In this document: positions 49,501 through 61,247 of the stretch, piece by piece
Position numbering within the stretch: position 1 is the stretch's first letter
Layout of the letters: the number at the start of each line of letters is the position of its first letter
Assembly: GCF_002105155.1 (NCBI RefSeq)
Contig: NW_019028989.1
Coordinates: 806,001 to 870,000 of the forward strand
Direction: 5' to 3'
DNA from: Lobosporangium transversale
Lineage: Eukaryota; Mortierellomycota; Mortierellomycetes; Mortierellales; Mortierellaceae
Length of the DNA stretch: 64,000 nt
Program-made: the position numbers and the translations under genes
Notes under the pieces: generated by a model
Databases searched by the model: none
Seen by the model: the letters and a program-made list of their open reading frames with translations, nothing else
What the model was told of the DNA's origin: nothing

Positions 49501-51155
49501 GATACATGCCTCACATCGGAAGCCAGTCCCAATCAAGCTATCTGTATAAGACTTTCTCAAACAGAGCCGATGGTAGCCTGCAGAGCAACATTCACAAAGT
49601 AGAAGTGACCCTAATGGTTCGTCATCATCCTCATCATCGCTCTTCTTTTTGGATTTGCGCTTGGTGATCTCGCCACGCTGGCCACATCGAGTGCAGAATG
49701 GATGGTGTGCCAGAACAAAGTTGGACTCTGTGGAAGTGGGCACTAAAACCTTTTTTTGCTTTGGAACCGCCAATGTCTTTCTTTCGACTTTAGCTTTTAA
49801 AGGAGTCACTTCATCTGAAGAGCCATCAGAAGAATCCAAGACAGGCTGAGGCTTGATGGTCGCCTGGGCCCTCCGTGGGTAGCCTCGTGCTGAAAGCGTT
49901 GTTGCAGGAGGTGTATCTTGTTCCTGTTCCACACCATCATCACCGCTTGAGTTAACTTTTTTTGATCTACCAGCGCTCTTTTTGCTCCGGGATCCTGAAT
50001 ACTCTGTACCTTCATCAGAATCCTCTCCTTCATAATATTGCACATTGGTTCTAGCCTTTGTTCTCGTAGGACGAGGTGTCGCTGAAGGTCTCCGCTTTGA
50101 AGCATCGATGTCATTTTTGATAGCGGATTGCTGAGATTTACGTGATGGTGGTGGCGATGGGGTATGAGACTTGATATCCGATTTCGAAAATTGACTATGC
50201 TCATATTCTTGTACGAGGTCATCCCATTTGCCTAACGCTTCGACAGATTCCTGTTGAACAAAAGTCAAAATTTTAGATCAGTAATGCGAGCAAGCGACGT
50301 GTCCCAGAAAAATGATCTCCAAAGAGAGATTGAAACAAAGCAAAAGCTTATTCATAGGAGAAGTAACAAACTTGTCCATACAAATCAGCAAATCGCTTAG
50401 TAGAACTGTTCTAATATGCTTTTTTTTTTTTTTTTTTTTTTTTTTTTTGGTCAGTTGTTGCACAGTTAGATCGATCCTTCTCCACTTCCCCTTTTCCTAG
50501 TTCTCCACCTCCCTTGATGTTCTTTGCGTTGTACGGCTGGTTTCCTCCCCTTTCATTCCTATCTGGGCTATTTTTTCTCTATCCAGTCCTTTTTCAATTA
50601 ACACCATACTCTCCACTCCTTTTTTTTTTTTATAGATGTAAAAATTGTCAATTTCTTTCTCCTATTTTTGCTCTTATGCTTTAGTATGCTCAATGCATAT
50701 AGCACACGATTCTCTCCTTGATATCGTGGCCTCGTAGAATTACTGTAAGCATTGTTCCTGACCACGTTACTTCAACTACAAATCTGCTAATTGATATATT
50801 GGAGCTGCATGGGTTGAATATAGATCTCTCTTTCTTAAAGTAAGAGCAATCATCCACATACAGCCATGTAGGATGATCCCGACCGGCTATGTGAAAACAG
50901 AGGCGTATCGAATATGAAAACATTTTTGCGTCGTTGATTTATCAACTGTCTTACCTCAGTGGTTTCACCATTCGTCCATAACACTGTATACTTAACAGCA
51001 CCGCCTTCCTGGATGGTCTGATCAAGAATCTTACGAACTTCCCCCTTTGATGACACGGTAGGGTCCGTCATTGTAGTGTCAATAGCATCCGTTTCCATTT
51101 GACTGTTACTGCTCATTGACAGATCATTTTGTTGTTCCTGAGGATCAATGTCCAT
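43587..51155 (-). CDS. SNF2-family chromatin remodeller, Mit1/CHD (Mi-2)-like
   Basis: Model: complement(join(43587..44360, 44486..47272, 47369..47431, 47533..48130, 48241..48469, 48585..50250, 50955..51155)), 2105 aa, all junctions in frame. The N-terminus has a chromo-like block (EVRKILDQTIQEGG, then VKYTVLWTNGETT) split by a 704-bp intron. Two PHD-type zinc regions lie at about residues 250-335 (FCTRCGQRGE, LLCECCSAGYHRLCL) and 410-470 (CFRCTYTAHEKCLRV). A second chromodomain carries LLVKWKNMSYRKVAWVP. The ATPase core has DYQMDGLNWLRYN, ILADEMGLGKTIQMVAF, VVDEGQRLKNE (DEGQ, not DEAH) and LLTGTPLQNN. The helicase C half has LIFSTMTRLLDILEDYL, VFLLSTRAGGVGVNL and QALSRAHRIGQ. Cys pairs (PCLVCHRSH, CIVCNQMPYHLPFKCHE) lie near residues 1345-1475, then a disordered Gly/Ser/His tail. 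PHD, chromo and SNF2 together recall fission yeast Mit1 of the SHREC silencing complex. The long first intron may hide another exon. Confidence 0.9.
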
Positions 51156-53800
51156 CGTCGCAAGAAATGAAAATCAAATAAATGCTCTGAAGGCGATGAA
51201 CGCGTTACAAGTGCTTAAGAATGAGTGGCTATGCCTTGATATTGCGTCAATGTTGGAAGATAATGATGGTACCGAAGGCCGCGTTGGACAGCTCTATTGT
51301 TGAAACCAAACGGTGATGAACAAAGCAAAAACCAGGTCAGACAACAAACAGTAGTCAGAATGAGTACTGCATGGAGCGATGCGTTAACAGCTAAGTTTGT
51401 TGTTCTGTGCCTGTATTTGTGTATAAACTAATATATATCAGTGTATTTGAACACATGCAAAAAGTCCTCCCAGGAACAGAGAAATGTATAATGCGATTGA
51501 ACCCCACAGCGCACGGTTCAGCTGAAAGATAGACGCGTCTTTTTTGTTGTTTTTGTTTTAACGCTTTTTATGAATGCTTTCTCTTCTTTTTTTAAAGTTG
51601 TAAAGTGGTGATTGCCATGACGAGTCCAAGATGAAGGAAAAAAAAAAAAAAAAAAAAATCTGGAAAGGTGAAATGCCGCGAAAGATAGACAAACAAAATT
51701 AAAGCTGGGGAGGAGAAAGAGGGGGCACGCTGACGTCTTCCAGTACCCGGAATGATGCTGGCTAGTTGGAACAGTGAAAAATATGTGGTGTTGTAATCGT
51801 TGATGGAAGCGCTGAACAGGAGTTCAAGCGTTGGCTATTTACTAACCTATAGCAAAAGTGTAGGAGTAACAAAAAGATACCCATGGCTACAACTAGCACA
51901 CAGAAAACAGATGCCAGAAGGGACTCGATCTGATTATTAAATAAAGAAAAAAAAAATAGCTGGTCTACAAAATTTCCGTCACCCGTCTATTCCCATGCCA
52001 AATGATATGGAACAAGGACCCCTGCCAGCAGCTAGTTGATCACGGACATGGTGATAATAATTAAAAGCTGTCAAAATAACCAAGGCTCGTGGAGCACTGA
52101 AATGACCTTGAACCCAGTAGGGGCCAACACCGCAATCAGGGGAACGAAGACCTGTATATGTGCTCTATCCATCTACATACTACCGTAACACCCGAATGCG
52201 TTGAAACTAGTTGCAGTGCAATGACAGACACCAATTGGCGCTACAGTTTGAAATGGATGGATGTGTTCCAAAGAATAAAAAAATGAAGTTGGTGGCAAAG
52301 GGCTTCCATACGCTATGTAATATGATTATTGCACTTTGTCGAAAAGTAATATGACGTGCAAACGAGCCAGGGATGAATTGACAAGAATAGAGGGACAAGA
52401 GCACAAAAGAGGGGAGTAAAGGTATTCAATAAAGAAGAATTCGAATATCATGTTTGAACGCTGCGGAAAGATGATGGGATTTATGAAAGAGCACAAAAGG
52501 AAAGAAAGGCGAGTATGTCTTTCGTCAGTCTTTTTTTTTTTTTTTTTTTTTTTGACCCTTACCTCGGGTTTAATTCGGTTTTAAAGACAAACAATAAGCT
52601 GATCTCTAGTGACAGGTTTCCAAATGAGAAGGAAATGCACAAAGGAACAATAGAAGGAGAGAGGAAGAAAGAGAGAAAGAGAGAGGTATGTCGAATGAAG
52701 TAAAATGACAAGAGAGACCAAGTTGCTGGTTGGAATGAATTGACCCGTGTGCACTGGCGAGGTAATGTTTGTATGTCTGTGTGTTCGTATGAGTGAGTGT
52801 TCTGGCGTCCAAGAGGGAGAGCAATAGGATGGAGGGCTGGTGGAAATAATAATAAAAAAAAGTGATGGCGATTAACCAAGTGGTGATGGTGGGAGAGAGG
52901 GGAAGGGAAGAAAAGAGAGGGAGGGGGTGTCAGAGGGAGAAAAAGAAAGGGAAAAGAGGGAAAAGAAGGGGCGAGTGAGTCTGTTTGACTGCGAACGAGT
53001 AAGAGTGAGAGCAAAAAGACGGGATCCCATCTCGCATTTTCCCTCTTAGATATGATGATGATGATGATTACTTTTTGCAGTGCACACGCATCACATTTAT
53101 TCACATACAATTCAACATATTAAAATGGACTTGTATCACATAAACTCTTATGCTCAATCCCTATTTTTTGGTGTGTTCTTATTAATTCAAACACTTCATT
53201 GTCTCGTTTCCCTCCTACAACTAATCCTATCACACAATATACAATACATTCTTAAAAAAAAATCATTAATAGATCAATTGATCCATATACCCATCTACGT
53301 GGACTCGTCTCGAAAATCCTTCAGGTACCTATCACTATCGCATATGGAACGACAAGGAAAAAAAAAAGCATTTTCAACCCATGCTGTCATTATCTGGTCT
53401 CCTCTTTATTAGAAACAGTCGGATATGGGCTCGGACCATCTGTATATGCATTGAGAGGATCACTCTGCACTGAGTAGAGTAAATGTTCAAGCTGCAGACC
53501 AAGCTAGACCAGACTAGACCAGATGGTTCCCGCCTTGACAGTAGCGCAACAAATATGAGAAACAACTTTCGAATAAGGAACCTTTGTCTCGCCTCTCGTC
53601 CAATGCATATTCCTCCGAAAAAAAAAAAAAAAAAAAAAAAAAAAAAGCCAGCCAATTTAAGCTCAACGGTGCCACTTAAAATGAAAAAGGGCGCTCATTA
53701 TCACATGATTTATTTGTTAAATAAGTAGTAAAATAGTAAAAATGCAATGCAATGAAAGTTAGGTGTATCAATTGCTACTTGAAAAAGACTAATGCCTACT
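51156..53800. other. intergenic, no gene recognised
   Basis: Upstream of the remodeller and downstream of the VTC gene, both on -. Homopolymers lie at 51,640-51,658 and 52,531-52,553. An A/G-rich strand runs from about 52,640 to 53,010. Frames here (for example 52,559-53,110 -) are low-complexity pyrimidine-rich translations, and I do not regard them as genes. A small structural or non-coding RNA cannot be excluded. Confidence 0.5.
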
Positions 53801-56411
53801 TCATGGCTTCGACTTGACGCTCGACTTGAGGTAAAAGTTCAGCGAGATAGCTGTTAAAATACATACACACATCAACGTGGGCATCACAGGCTCATCTAAA
53901 GGAGAACAAAGCGCCAAACCCGTAAACAGTGCAAAAATCATGAGTAACAAAATCGTTTACCCCGTTTTTTTTCAGTATTAAAACTATTTTTCATCTCAAC
54001 TTACCATAAGGACCTGGGTCCTTATTACGTAGCATTGTTAGACGCCTCTCATACAACCAGATCGAGTACACTAGCGTTAGCAGTGCAGTGATGGACAACA
54101 GTATACCAGCGAATCGTCCAATGTTATCACCAGCATTGTAAAGACTGACCCCAAGAGTGCCGATAAGAATAGCGATATGCATCCACTTGAGGAAAGTACG
54201 TTCATTAGCAAAGAAAACCTTTGCCTCGACCTTAAGAGGACCCACAACCTTCTTCGGTTTGGGTGGAATGATCTTGATCTGAGGGACAAGATCTTGTTGG
54301 CTATCATTAGGACCAAGCAGTGGACTGGTCTCGTGTGCATCTTTGCCTTTACCAGACTTCTTGAAGACACCCCCGAGACCCTTAAAACCAAAAGGCCTCT
54401 TGTTAATGCTGGAAGGTCTGGAGGAGGCCCTTGAGGATGAACCATATTGCCCGTTCCCGTTCTGGCCGTATTGTGAGTCGACCACAATATCCATTGACTT
54501 GTTCTTTCCTTTGGAAAGAGATCGTGTGCTGGCTCCATTTTCAGATTCCGATCTGGACACAACGGAGGACCGACGGCTGTTGATACTATGAATTTCTGCC
54601 ATGGATCCTGACCTGCTAATCGGAAATGTATCTGTTGCCAACTGACCACGCATGGACTCTGAAGTGCGAACGGACTCCTTTTCAAGTTGGGCGAGCCAGA
54701 ATGGTAAGAGAGCCACGTGGCTTTCGAGTAGCACAGCAACACCGTGAACATACTTTGAAAATGACTCGGCTGACTCAACTAAATGACTGTTCATAAGTTC
54801 ATCGACCCACCCTGGCGTAGATTTGCCAATAGGCAGCTCCAATTTGACTTCCAGGATAGCATAATTGAAGCGAGTGATATCATTCTCATAGGCCGTCTTG
54901 GTTCCTAAAGGATAATCAATATCCATTCGACGCCAGTGATTGCCGGAACGCGTGGTGTTGTCCAGGTTATCCTCACGAATCATGCAAAGATCAGTGTCCA
55001 GAGATAGACGAACACGCTTGTCTCCAGGGATCTGAAATGCGGTTCTGTTATAAACAGTTCTCAAAACTGGTACAGCACAAAGTCAAAAAAAAAAAAAAAA
55101 AAAAAAAAAAAAGATTAGTTCTTTAGTTTGAATGCGTAGTTGATCCTATCTTCTCTGTATTTAGCTTACCTGGCTTGAGTTTCATATCAACAATAGTCTT
55201 TTGAACATCCTTGACCATTTCCTCAAACTTCTCAATTTCTGTAGGAGATTTGGCTCCTTGGTCCCTCAGTTTAGCAATCTGTCGGTCCATGGTGTACTCT
55301 CCCTTCAAGAAAGCATCGACGTACTTTTCTTTAATAGTGAAGCGGTCATGATATTCGCCGAACTTATTGATCTCATGGTGGATCTTGCGCTCAACATAGA
55401 TTTCATTGTTGGAGGGACTGCCATACCAGCGCAAACGAATGGCTTGTGCGCCTTCCTTGCGCTCCAGTTTATTGTTGTAGAGATCAAATGCAGAGTTATC
55501 CAGATAGACAGATGAAAGCGAGGGATCCAAAGACTCTGCTGTATTAGGCCCACGAGGAGTATAAAGAACTACAGGCAGGTGTTTGAGTACGGTGGTTTTG
55601 ACCTCCATCACATTGTCAGGGTGCACCCAGAACTTGAATGACTTGCGATCCAGTCCTTCGATGTTAGCCCTTCCTGTGAAAGTAGAGGGTGTGATAGGTG
55701 TTCCGAATGCAAAGGAGTCTGCGCCAAGAGTATGATAAAGCTTCGAGAGACGCACGACAAGCGAGTCAAAGTTGACGTTGTAGAAAGTGCGCGACTTCAA
55801 CTGAACCATGAAGACGGGTCTTAATTTATAAGGCACATTTTTCTATATCACCATCCAAACATCAGAATAGTAGAAAATAAGCTTTACTGAACATGTCTCA
55901 AGATGGTCCAGCAAGCATAAAAAAAAAAACTTACGTCGTGCTTCTTAACGATCTTGAGAAAACCAGCATAATTGGTTCTACAATATTTTGAGAGCTGATT
56001 AACTTCATCTGTGATCTCAGTGATGGTTGATGTCAACGACTCCAATTCCTTTTGGTTATAAGACTGCTGGAAGGTGGCAACACGCAATTCGGCTTTAGAG
56101 GTCCTCTCCTGGAGCTCCTCAAACTTTTCGGTAACGAAATTAAAGACCTAAAAGGAAGGAAGAGTTTTTATTAAGTTGGGGATTCAATGATATGTCAGAT
56201 TGACCCACAGCTATTAAGAAGCTTGCCAACCAAAGCATACCTTTGTCAAGTCACCATCAATGGTCTCACCAAAGATGCCCTCGTCACGCTCTGTCCAGCC
56301 TGCAGGCTTGGACAGGCCCTGTTCGAGTTGCTCCTTGAGTTCATTATATTGGACATAATTGTCCTTCCATGGAGGGTAAATGGAATCTTGCAAATTATCG
56401 CCAAACTTCAT
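53801..56411 (-). CDS. vacuolar transporter chaperone, Vtc4-like polyphosphate polymerase
   Basis: Makes inorganic polyphosphate from ATP and moves it into the vacuole, controlled by inositol pyrophosphates through the SPX domain. Model: complement(join(53801..53895, 54005..55066, 55170..55842, 55935..56147, 56241..56411)), 737 aa, in frame; yeast Vtc4 is 721 aa. SPX: MKFGDNLQDSIYPPWKDNYV to KYCRTNYAGFLKIVKKHD. The TTM tunnel domain has SVYLDNSAFDLYNNKLER, AIRLRWYG (RxR), EIYVERKIHHE, VRLSLDTDLCM and YAILEVKLELP (Glu metal ligand), then SFSKYVHGVA. These basic residues are as in catalytic Vtc4, unlike accessory Vtc2/3. After a Ser-rich linker comes the VTC1-type membrane domain: WMHIAILIGTLGVSLYN, IGRFAGILLSITALLTLVY, and a third helix supplied only by the short last exon (PYDEPVMPTLMCVCILTAIS). 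The catalytic call is an inference from these residues. Confidence 0.93.
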
Positions 56412-57334
56412 TGTGGATAAAGCACGAATTAAGTGTTACTGTGGCAATGAGAGAGGATTATGAATTGTGAGAAATATTCAATAATGAGCACATACACGAG
56501 TTAAAACTAAAAGGAATATAAGAGAATGAGAGGAGTGGAAAGGAAGGAAGGGAAAGAAGAAATAAAAAGGGAAGGAGAGAGTAGAGAAGCAGAGAGAATG
56601 AGAGTGAATGCAAATGAAAGAAATAATAATGAAAAACAATGAAATAAAGAAAGAAAGGAAAGAGTGAGAGAGGTGAGAAAATTAGATCATATTTTTTTAT
56701 TTATTTGATCTTGCAGTCCAGAGGATTGACTATGAAAACCTTTTAGACCAAGAAACTGTGAATAATCGAATTGCTTACTGATGGTATCCGACGTACTGTA
56801 GTCCATCGTTCATTTCTTTCCAATCATTGTCATCCTCACTTGTTTTCTGATAATATCGCATACACACAATAATACAGCTTCGAAGCATGTAAGCTTATAC
56901 GAGCTGTCTAGGCTTGATGGATTACATTTTTCATTTTTATGTTCGTGAAAATATCTGGGAAACGGTGACCTTTCTTTCGTACTCAGTATCAAACTTGCTT
57001 ATAGTTTATTTTTTTGTACAAAACCAGGTCGGTTTATCTAAATTCTCTATTAGAACCAAGCAATTCAAGCACTTCAGCAATTTCGCTCCATAGATTCAAG
57101 CTCCTCTCAAATGACTTGTCTGTGTGTCCAAATCTTTGTTGTCATATTGAACTTACATTGAGCGCGTCGCGCAGAGAGGGAAGTGAGTGGATGATGATCA
57201 AGCCTCGCATCAGCTCCATTCAACCTATCATTTTCGAAAATCTCTGATTTGAAAAATATTTCGGCCAGTCCCAATGCACAATTAAGCAACGTGCTCAGCG
57301 TGCTCAATTAGAGCAAAAGATCCGATGCTGCTAC

Positions 57335-57370
<36 letters not shown>

Positions 57371-58215
57371 CAAACGCCCAACTACGATATGTGCCACCTA
57401 TATTCATCTCTCACTAAAGGATTCTGTTGGTGCAATTATGACTGTACCAGATGGATCTATTACTTCACTCTTCTTTAGGCAAATTGTCAGCAATTTCCGT
57501 CAAAAATTAATGTCTACTTTTGCTCACGGACCATTATCAACTGAACATTTTCTATCTTTCTTATTGAACGTAGTGACTTTTAGCATTTTTCTTTGGCCAA
57601 AGGCAGCAAACCGAAACTAGAAAAAAGAAAAAAGATCTCCTTTTTAGTGGAGGAGATCATCTTGCAGGCCCTTTGTCTCTTTTTTAATTTCCCAGGTTGC
57701 TGATCTAATGCAGCACAATAATAGATCATCAATAATCAAAATCTTTTTTGTTTATCCTCAGCCTTTGGTTTTTGCAATCATAGCCACTATTATTCTATTT
57801 TATTTGTATACTAACCAGTGTAGTGCACATGACCTTTACAGAAATTACAAATGAATAAATTTATTTGGTATCACGTGCACTGGCCATCGATTATATTGCA
57901 CTACCACTTACGTATCATGCATTCAGCGTCCCAAAAAATGCACTGTATACCTAGGCTATTTTTATGAAGTTTTCTAGGTACTCAGGCACCTTTTTTTTCA
58001 CCTTTAATGCTGATTGGCGCAAATGAGATCACGCCATGCAAGAAAAGGTTGATTTGTAATGTCAGGAATGAATGAGGATGAAGCTGACAAAAGGAAAGGT
58101 GAGAACAATAAATTGAAGTCCATTTTGCTTCTCATTCTTTCATTCCTCTTTAACTAATCTATCTCACAAAACCACGTCATTATATCTATCTACCCGCTTT
58201 CATATTACTTAAATT
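56412..58215. other. divergent promoter region, no gene recognised
   Basis: Between VTC (-) and the small protein gene (+). The first ~270 bp is an A/G-rich leader of the VTC gene. A T-run lies at 57,335-57,370. A perfect stem, GATCTCC against GGAGATC, lies at 57,633-57,659. The last ~80 bp before 58,216 is pyrimidine-rich. Short frames at 57,014-57,620 carry no known motif. Confidence 0.5.
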
Positions 58216-58878
58216 ATGTCTTCCTCTAACAACACTGCTTCCTCTTCCACCAGCCAAGTTGCTGGCAAAAAACGCGCTCGTGAGGAATTGGAAAACGACA
58301 AGAGCGCAAGTCGCCAGACCTCACCTTCCCTAGAAGGTCCACCTGCTGCCCTAGCGTTCCACTATGTGCCATGGGAACGTCCCACCAAAAATATACACGA
58401 AATCCAGAAGCTCTTTCTTGAGGGTCCATTCTGTACTTTTAGGGAGCGGGAAGACAGTGAGCTTTATCAGGATGGCGATGAAGGGAGTCCTCGCAAGATC
58501 CTCTTTCTAGAGGGAGTGCTAAAACGCGATTTGTCCAGCAAACCCGTGACGCGTGGCAAATTTGAGATTTTCGGGCTTCATGAACCATCGCTGATCAAGC
58601 AGCTGAAGCGTCGTGACCTCAGGCTGATCAAAAACACGGAATTGCAACGGTTAGAAGCGTTAGCTAGGGCCTCGCAACGTGCACCGGCTGCTGTCGTTTC
58701 AGTTGCAACAGAGACTGACCGTCCAGAGTCGACGCTAGAGATGTCAGAACGACAGCTCCGAACGGTTCTCACTGAACTGGAATCAGTTAATGTGGACTCG
58801 CCTCGTAACAAGCTTTTGCAAGAAAAAGCAGCACTGTTGTTAGATGTGTATAGAACCTTTAAACCAGTTGCGGAATAA
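58216..58878 (+). CDS. 220-aa charged protein, function unknown, possible Crypton neighbour or cargo
   Basis: Single exon beginning MSSSNNTASSSTSQVAGKKR. I do not recognise the family. The first ~45 residues are Ser-rich with a basic patch (GKKRAREE) that could be a nuclear signal. The middle has a more ordered block, FHYVPWERPTKNIHEIQKLF, and RKILFLEGVLKRDL. The C-terminal half is predicted helical and charged (SLIKQLKRRDLRLIKNTELQ; then RQLRTVLTELESVN and LLQEKAALLLDVY), so it may dimerise or bind nucleic acid. It has a good pyrimidine-rich leader and no introns. Its 3' end is 88 bp from the 3' end of the Crypton recombinase on the opposite strand. Whether the two travel together is untested. 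Confidence 0.7.
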   Translation: MSSSNNTASSSTSQVAGKKRAREELENDKSASRQTSPSLEGPPAALAFHYVPWERPTKNIHEIQKLFLEGPFCTFREREDSELYQDGDEGSPRKILFLEGVLKRDLSSKPVTRGKFEIFGLHEPSLIKQLKRRDLRLIKNTELQRLEALARASQRAPAAVVSVATETDRPESTLEMSERQLRTVLTELESVNVDSPRNKLLQEKAALLLDVYRTFKPVAE

Positions 58879-58966
58879 AGTGTTGTTTTCAAAAATATAT
58901 ATTATCATGAGTATAAAAAATTCGTACGGCGGTGCACTTTGGAGAGTACATCAAAACCATAGCTTT

Positions 58967-61247
58967 TTATTTGCCCTTCTTCTTTTGGATAGACTTAAAG
59001 TACGCGTTTGAGGACCCAGCTTGCCTGATTGCAGTATCCATTGTCGTTTTTGCCTTTATAACTCTGTCGTTCAGTGTTGGTCCTTCAGTCTTCAGGACCT
59101 CAGCCAGAGTAGCAAAGATAATTCTTCGCTTGAGCATATACTGGTTCCTAAGATTAGGATTCCAGCCTTTGCGCCAGTCCTTTTGGAACCTATTCAAACT
59201 CCAAATCGATGGCTTTGCCCCCTGGGCCGTAAACCATTCATCCCAAAGAGGAAAAAGAGGGGTGACCCTTGACAACATAGAGAAATTTGGGGCTGCAGCT
59301 CTGACCTGGTCAATTGGGAGCTGCAAGTAAGTCTCTGCAATCTTATCCGCTAAACATTCCAACTTCATTGTTTCCATGGCTTCATTTATCCCTCCATCTT
59401 CCTCTTGTTCCTGCACCTCGGGGTCTACTTGGTCTAGTTGCTCATTTTGGCCTGGTTGCTCGTCTTGGCCTGGTCGCTCATCCTGCTCTGGTTGCTGCTC
59501 CAAAGCATCCATCCCCCTTTGTTCAAATCCCCGCGGCTGCTCCTGGAGATGCTGCCTTGGAGGTATATGATGTATAAGGTCATTCAACTGTTGTTCTTGC
59601 TCTTTCGCTTGACGCTGCTCTTGTTGCGTCAGAATGCGATGCTCGTTCTCCATATCACTAGCTAAATGCCCAAAAGACCTGGCGGTTGTCTTCGTAAGGT
59701 TCGACATTACAGTTTGAAGCCCTTGTACGATGGTTATCATCTCACGATGCATATGACTGCATGTTCTAGACCAGCCAGCATTACTATTCTCCGCTGTAGC
59801 TTGGAGTGCGCCCATAAAATCATCACGTACGTAATGATCCAAAGATGACACGCTCGATTTGATGGCTTGAAGCTCTTGATGGATGACTGGAGCATTGAAA
59901 CGGAGACTGTCGTTTGTTGGTGATTGTGTCTTCTGCATGGCATCGTGAAGTCGCAAAGAAAACTCTTGGAACAGTTGCGACGAAAACACAGGGTTACTAG
60001 TGAAAACGTGGTGCTGGCTGTAGATACACAATGGATCGCCATTGCACGCCATCAGAGCAACTGCATCTTGTAAAATAACCTTGCGCAAGTGGGCTAGGAT
60101 AAGCATGATTCGCATGGCTGGAATGTACTCAGCTGGATAAGGTACTGACTCATTGTCAGGACGATTCAGATCTTCGGGACGATCCATCATAACGTTCTCC
60201 ATCCATCTGGCCCAATCGACATTGTCTGGAAACAGCTCCTCAATGAATGGAAAGATTTGCTTCTGTAATTCAACAGGCGGTATAACGGTGTTCCGCGGAA
60301 GCCAGAAATCCTCATTCTCGTGGAGAAATCCGGCCATTTTAAATGGTACAGTCTGCGCTACCGGACTAAGGTAATGCGTTACCAAGCGGCGATGGTTCCA
60401 ATTACCATGTTGGGCAATATCTTCGATGCTAGCCCCATTGGCTTGCGCATGTTGCGCCCCAGCCTTACGGCCACTATGAGTAACCTTGGATGATGTGTAA
60501 TGCGCTAGCTTCATCACCTCGCTTAGAGATCTGAGTATGGCTATGCTATTGGTTAGGAAACAGAGTACAAAAACTTCATGTAATGGCGTATTTGCATTTC
60601 TGATAATTTCACTTGCCTGTAGAGAGTCGCAGCATCCATCGCTTTGTATTTGTCAGAGGCATGTACAAGGTACTGGGATTTCCAGTCATGCATGCGGAAA
60701 TTTGGAGTAGATTCTTTCGTCTGTTGTGTAAGGTAAAGGGGTATTTTAATCATGGATGAATATTAATAGACAGCTTATATGCTGAGTTAATCTTCAACAG
60801 CAACCCATAGAAGCAGCCAATACGTACCATCCACTGCTCGAATAGATAAAAAGCGAGGCATCCAACAGGGCAAATCTCTACGTCCTTGTTACGAATAAAT
60901 ACAGAATGGAGCGTATGATCATTGTTCATTTTTCCTTGAGGGATTGCTATTACAATCCCAAGTGCGAACTGGTGTCCATTTCCAGCAGTCGCAAAGTGGT
61001 GGGGAAATAAGTGGCTCACTAAGGCATCTCGTATACTTTGTCCCCGAGTGATCATAAAATGATTAAATGCAAAACACAGACGATTACGCGCGCCAACTAG
61101 CTTCTGTGTCCTGGAGACAGCACTCAGATGCTTATAGCTCCTGCTCCACGAGATCTTCATAAATTTCTTGAACATAGATAGAGGATATCCCGCACCAACT
61201 GTCAGTTGCAGAACGTCCTGGGACGACGTTCTTTTGTTCTGGTTCAA
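58967..61247 (-). CDS. Crypton tyrosine recombinase (DUF3504 with GCR1/Ndc10-like tail)
   Basis: Crypton elements move by a tyrosine recombinase. Model: complement(join(58967..60530, 60617..60720, 60828..61247)), 695 codons. The intron at 60,531-60,616 uses a GC donor (CAG|GCAAGT); only this choice keeps frame. Exon 1 has RNRLCFAFNHFMITRGQSIR (catalytic Arg region), later IPQGKMNNDHTLHS and VEICPVGCLAFYLFEQWM. Exon 2 has NFRMHDWKSQYLV. Exon 3 has THSGRKAGAQ (HxxR), QHGNWNHRRLVTHYL (His/Trp then the Tyr nucleophile) and VALMACNG. It ends in a GCR1_C-like DNA-binding domain with FPLWDEWF, PSIWSLNRFQKDWRKGW and KRRIIFATL. Active-site residues look intact. The 5' end is unclear: the frame opens with a TTG and the first ATG is at 61,175, so an upstream exon is missing or the copy is 5'-truncated. 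No terminal repeats are expected for Cryptons, and element limits are not visible. Confidence 0.85.

Noticed and set aside
52559-53110. 183-codon frame on - between remodeller and VTC genes
   Set aside because: Low-complexity translation of a CT-rich strand, no recognisable domain.
57014-57307. Possible element remnant with frames on both strands upstream of the Crypton neighbour
   Set aside because: Words such as 'LTSLSARRAQCKFNMTTKI' hinted at an old transposon protein, but I could not tie them to any family.
57633-57659. Stem GATCTCC/GGAGATC considered as a terminator
   Set aside because: Isolated hairpin far from any gene end, and stem terminators are not a eukaryotic Pol II signal.
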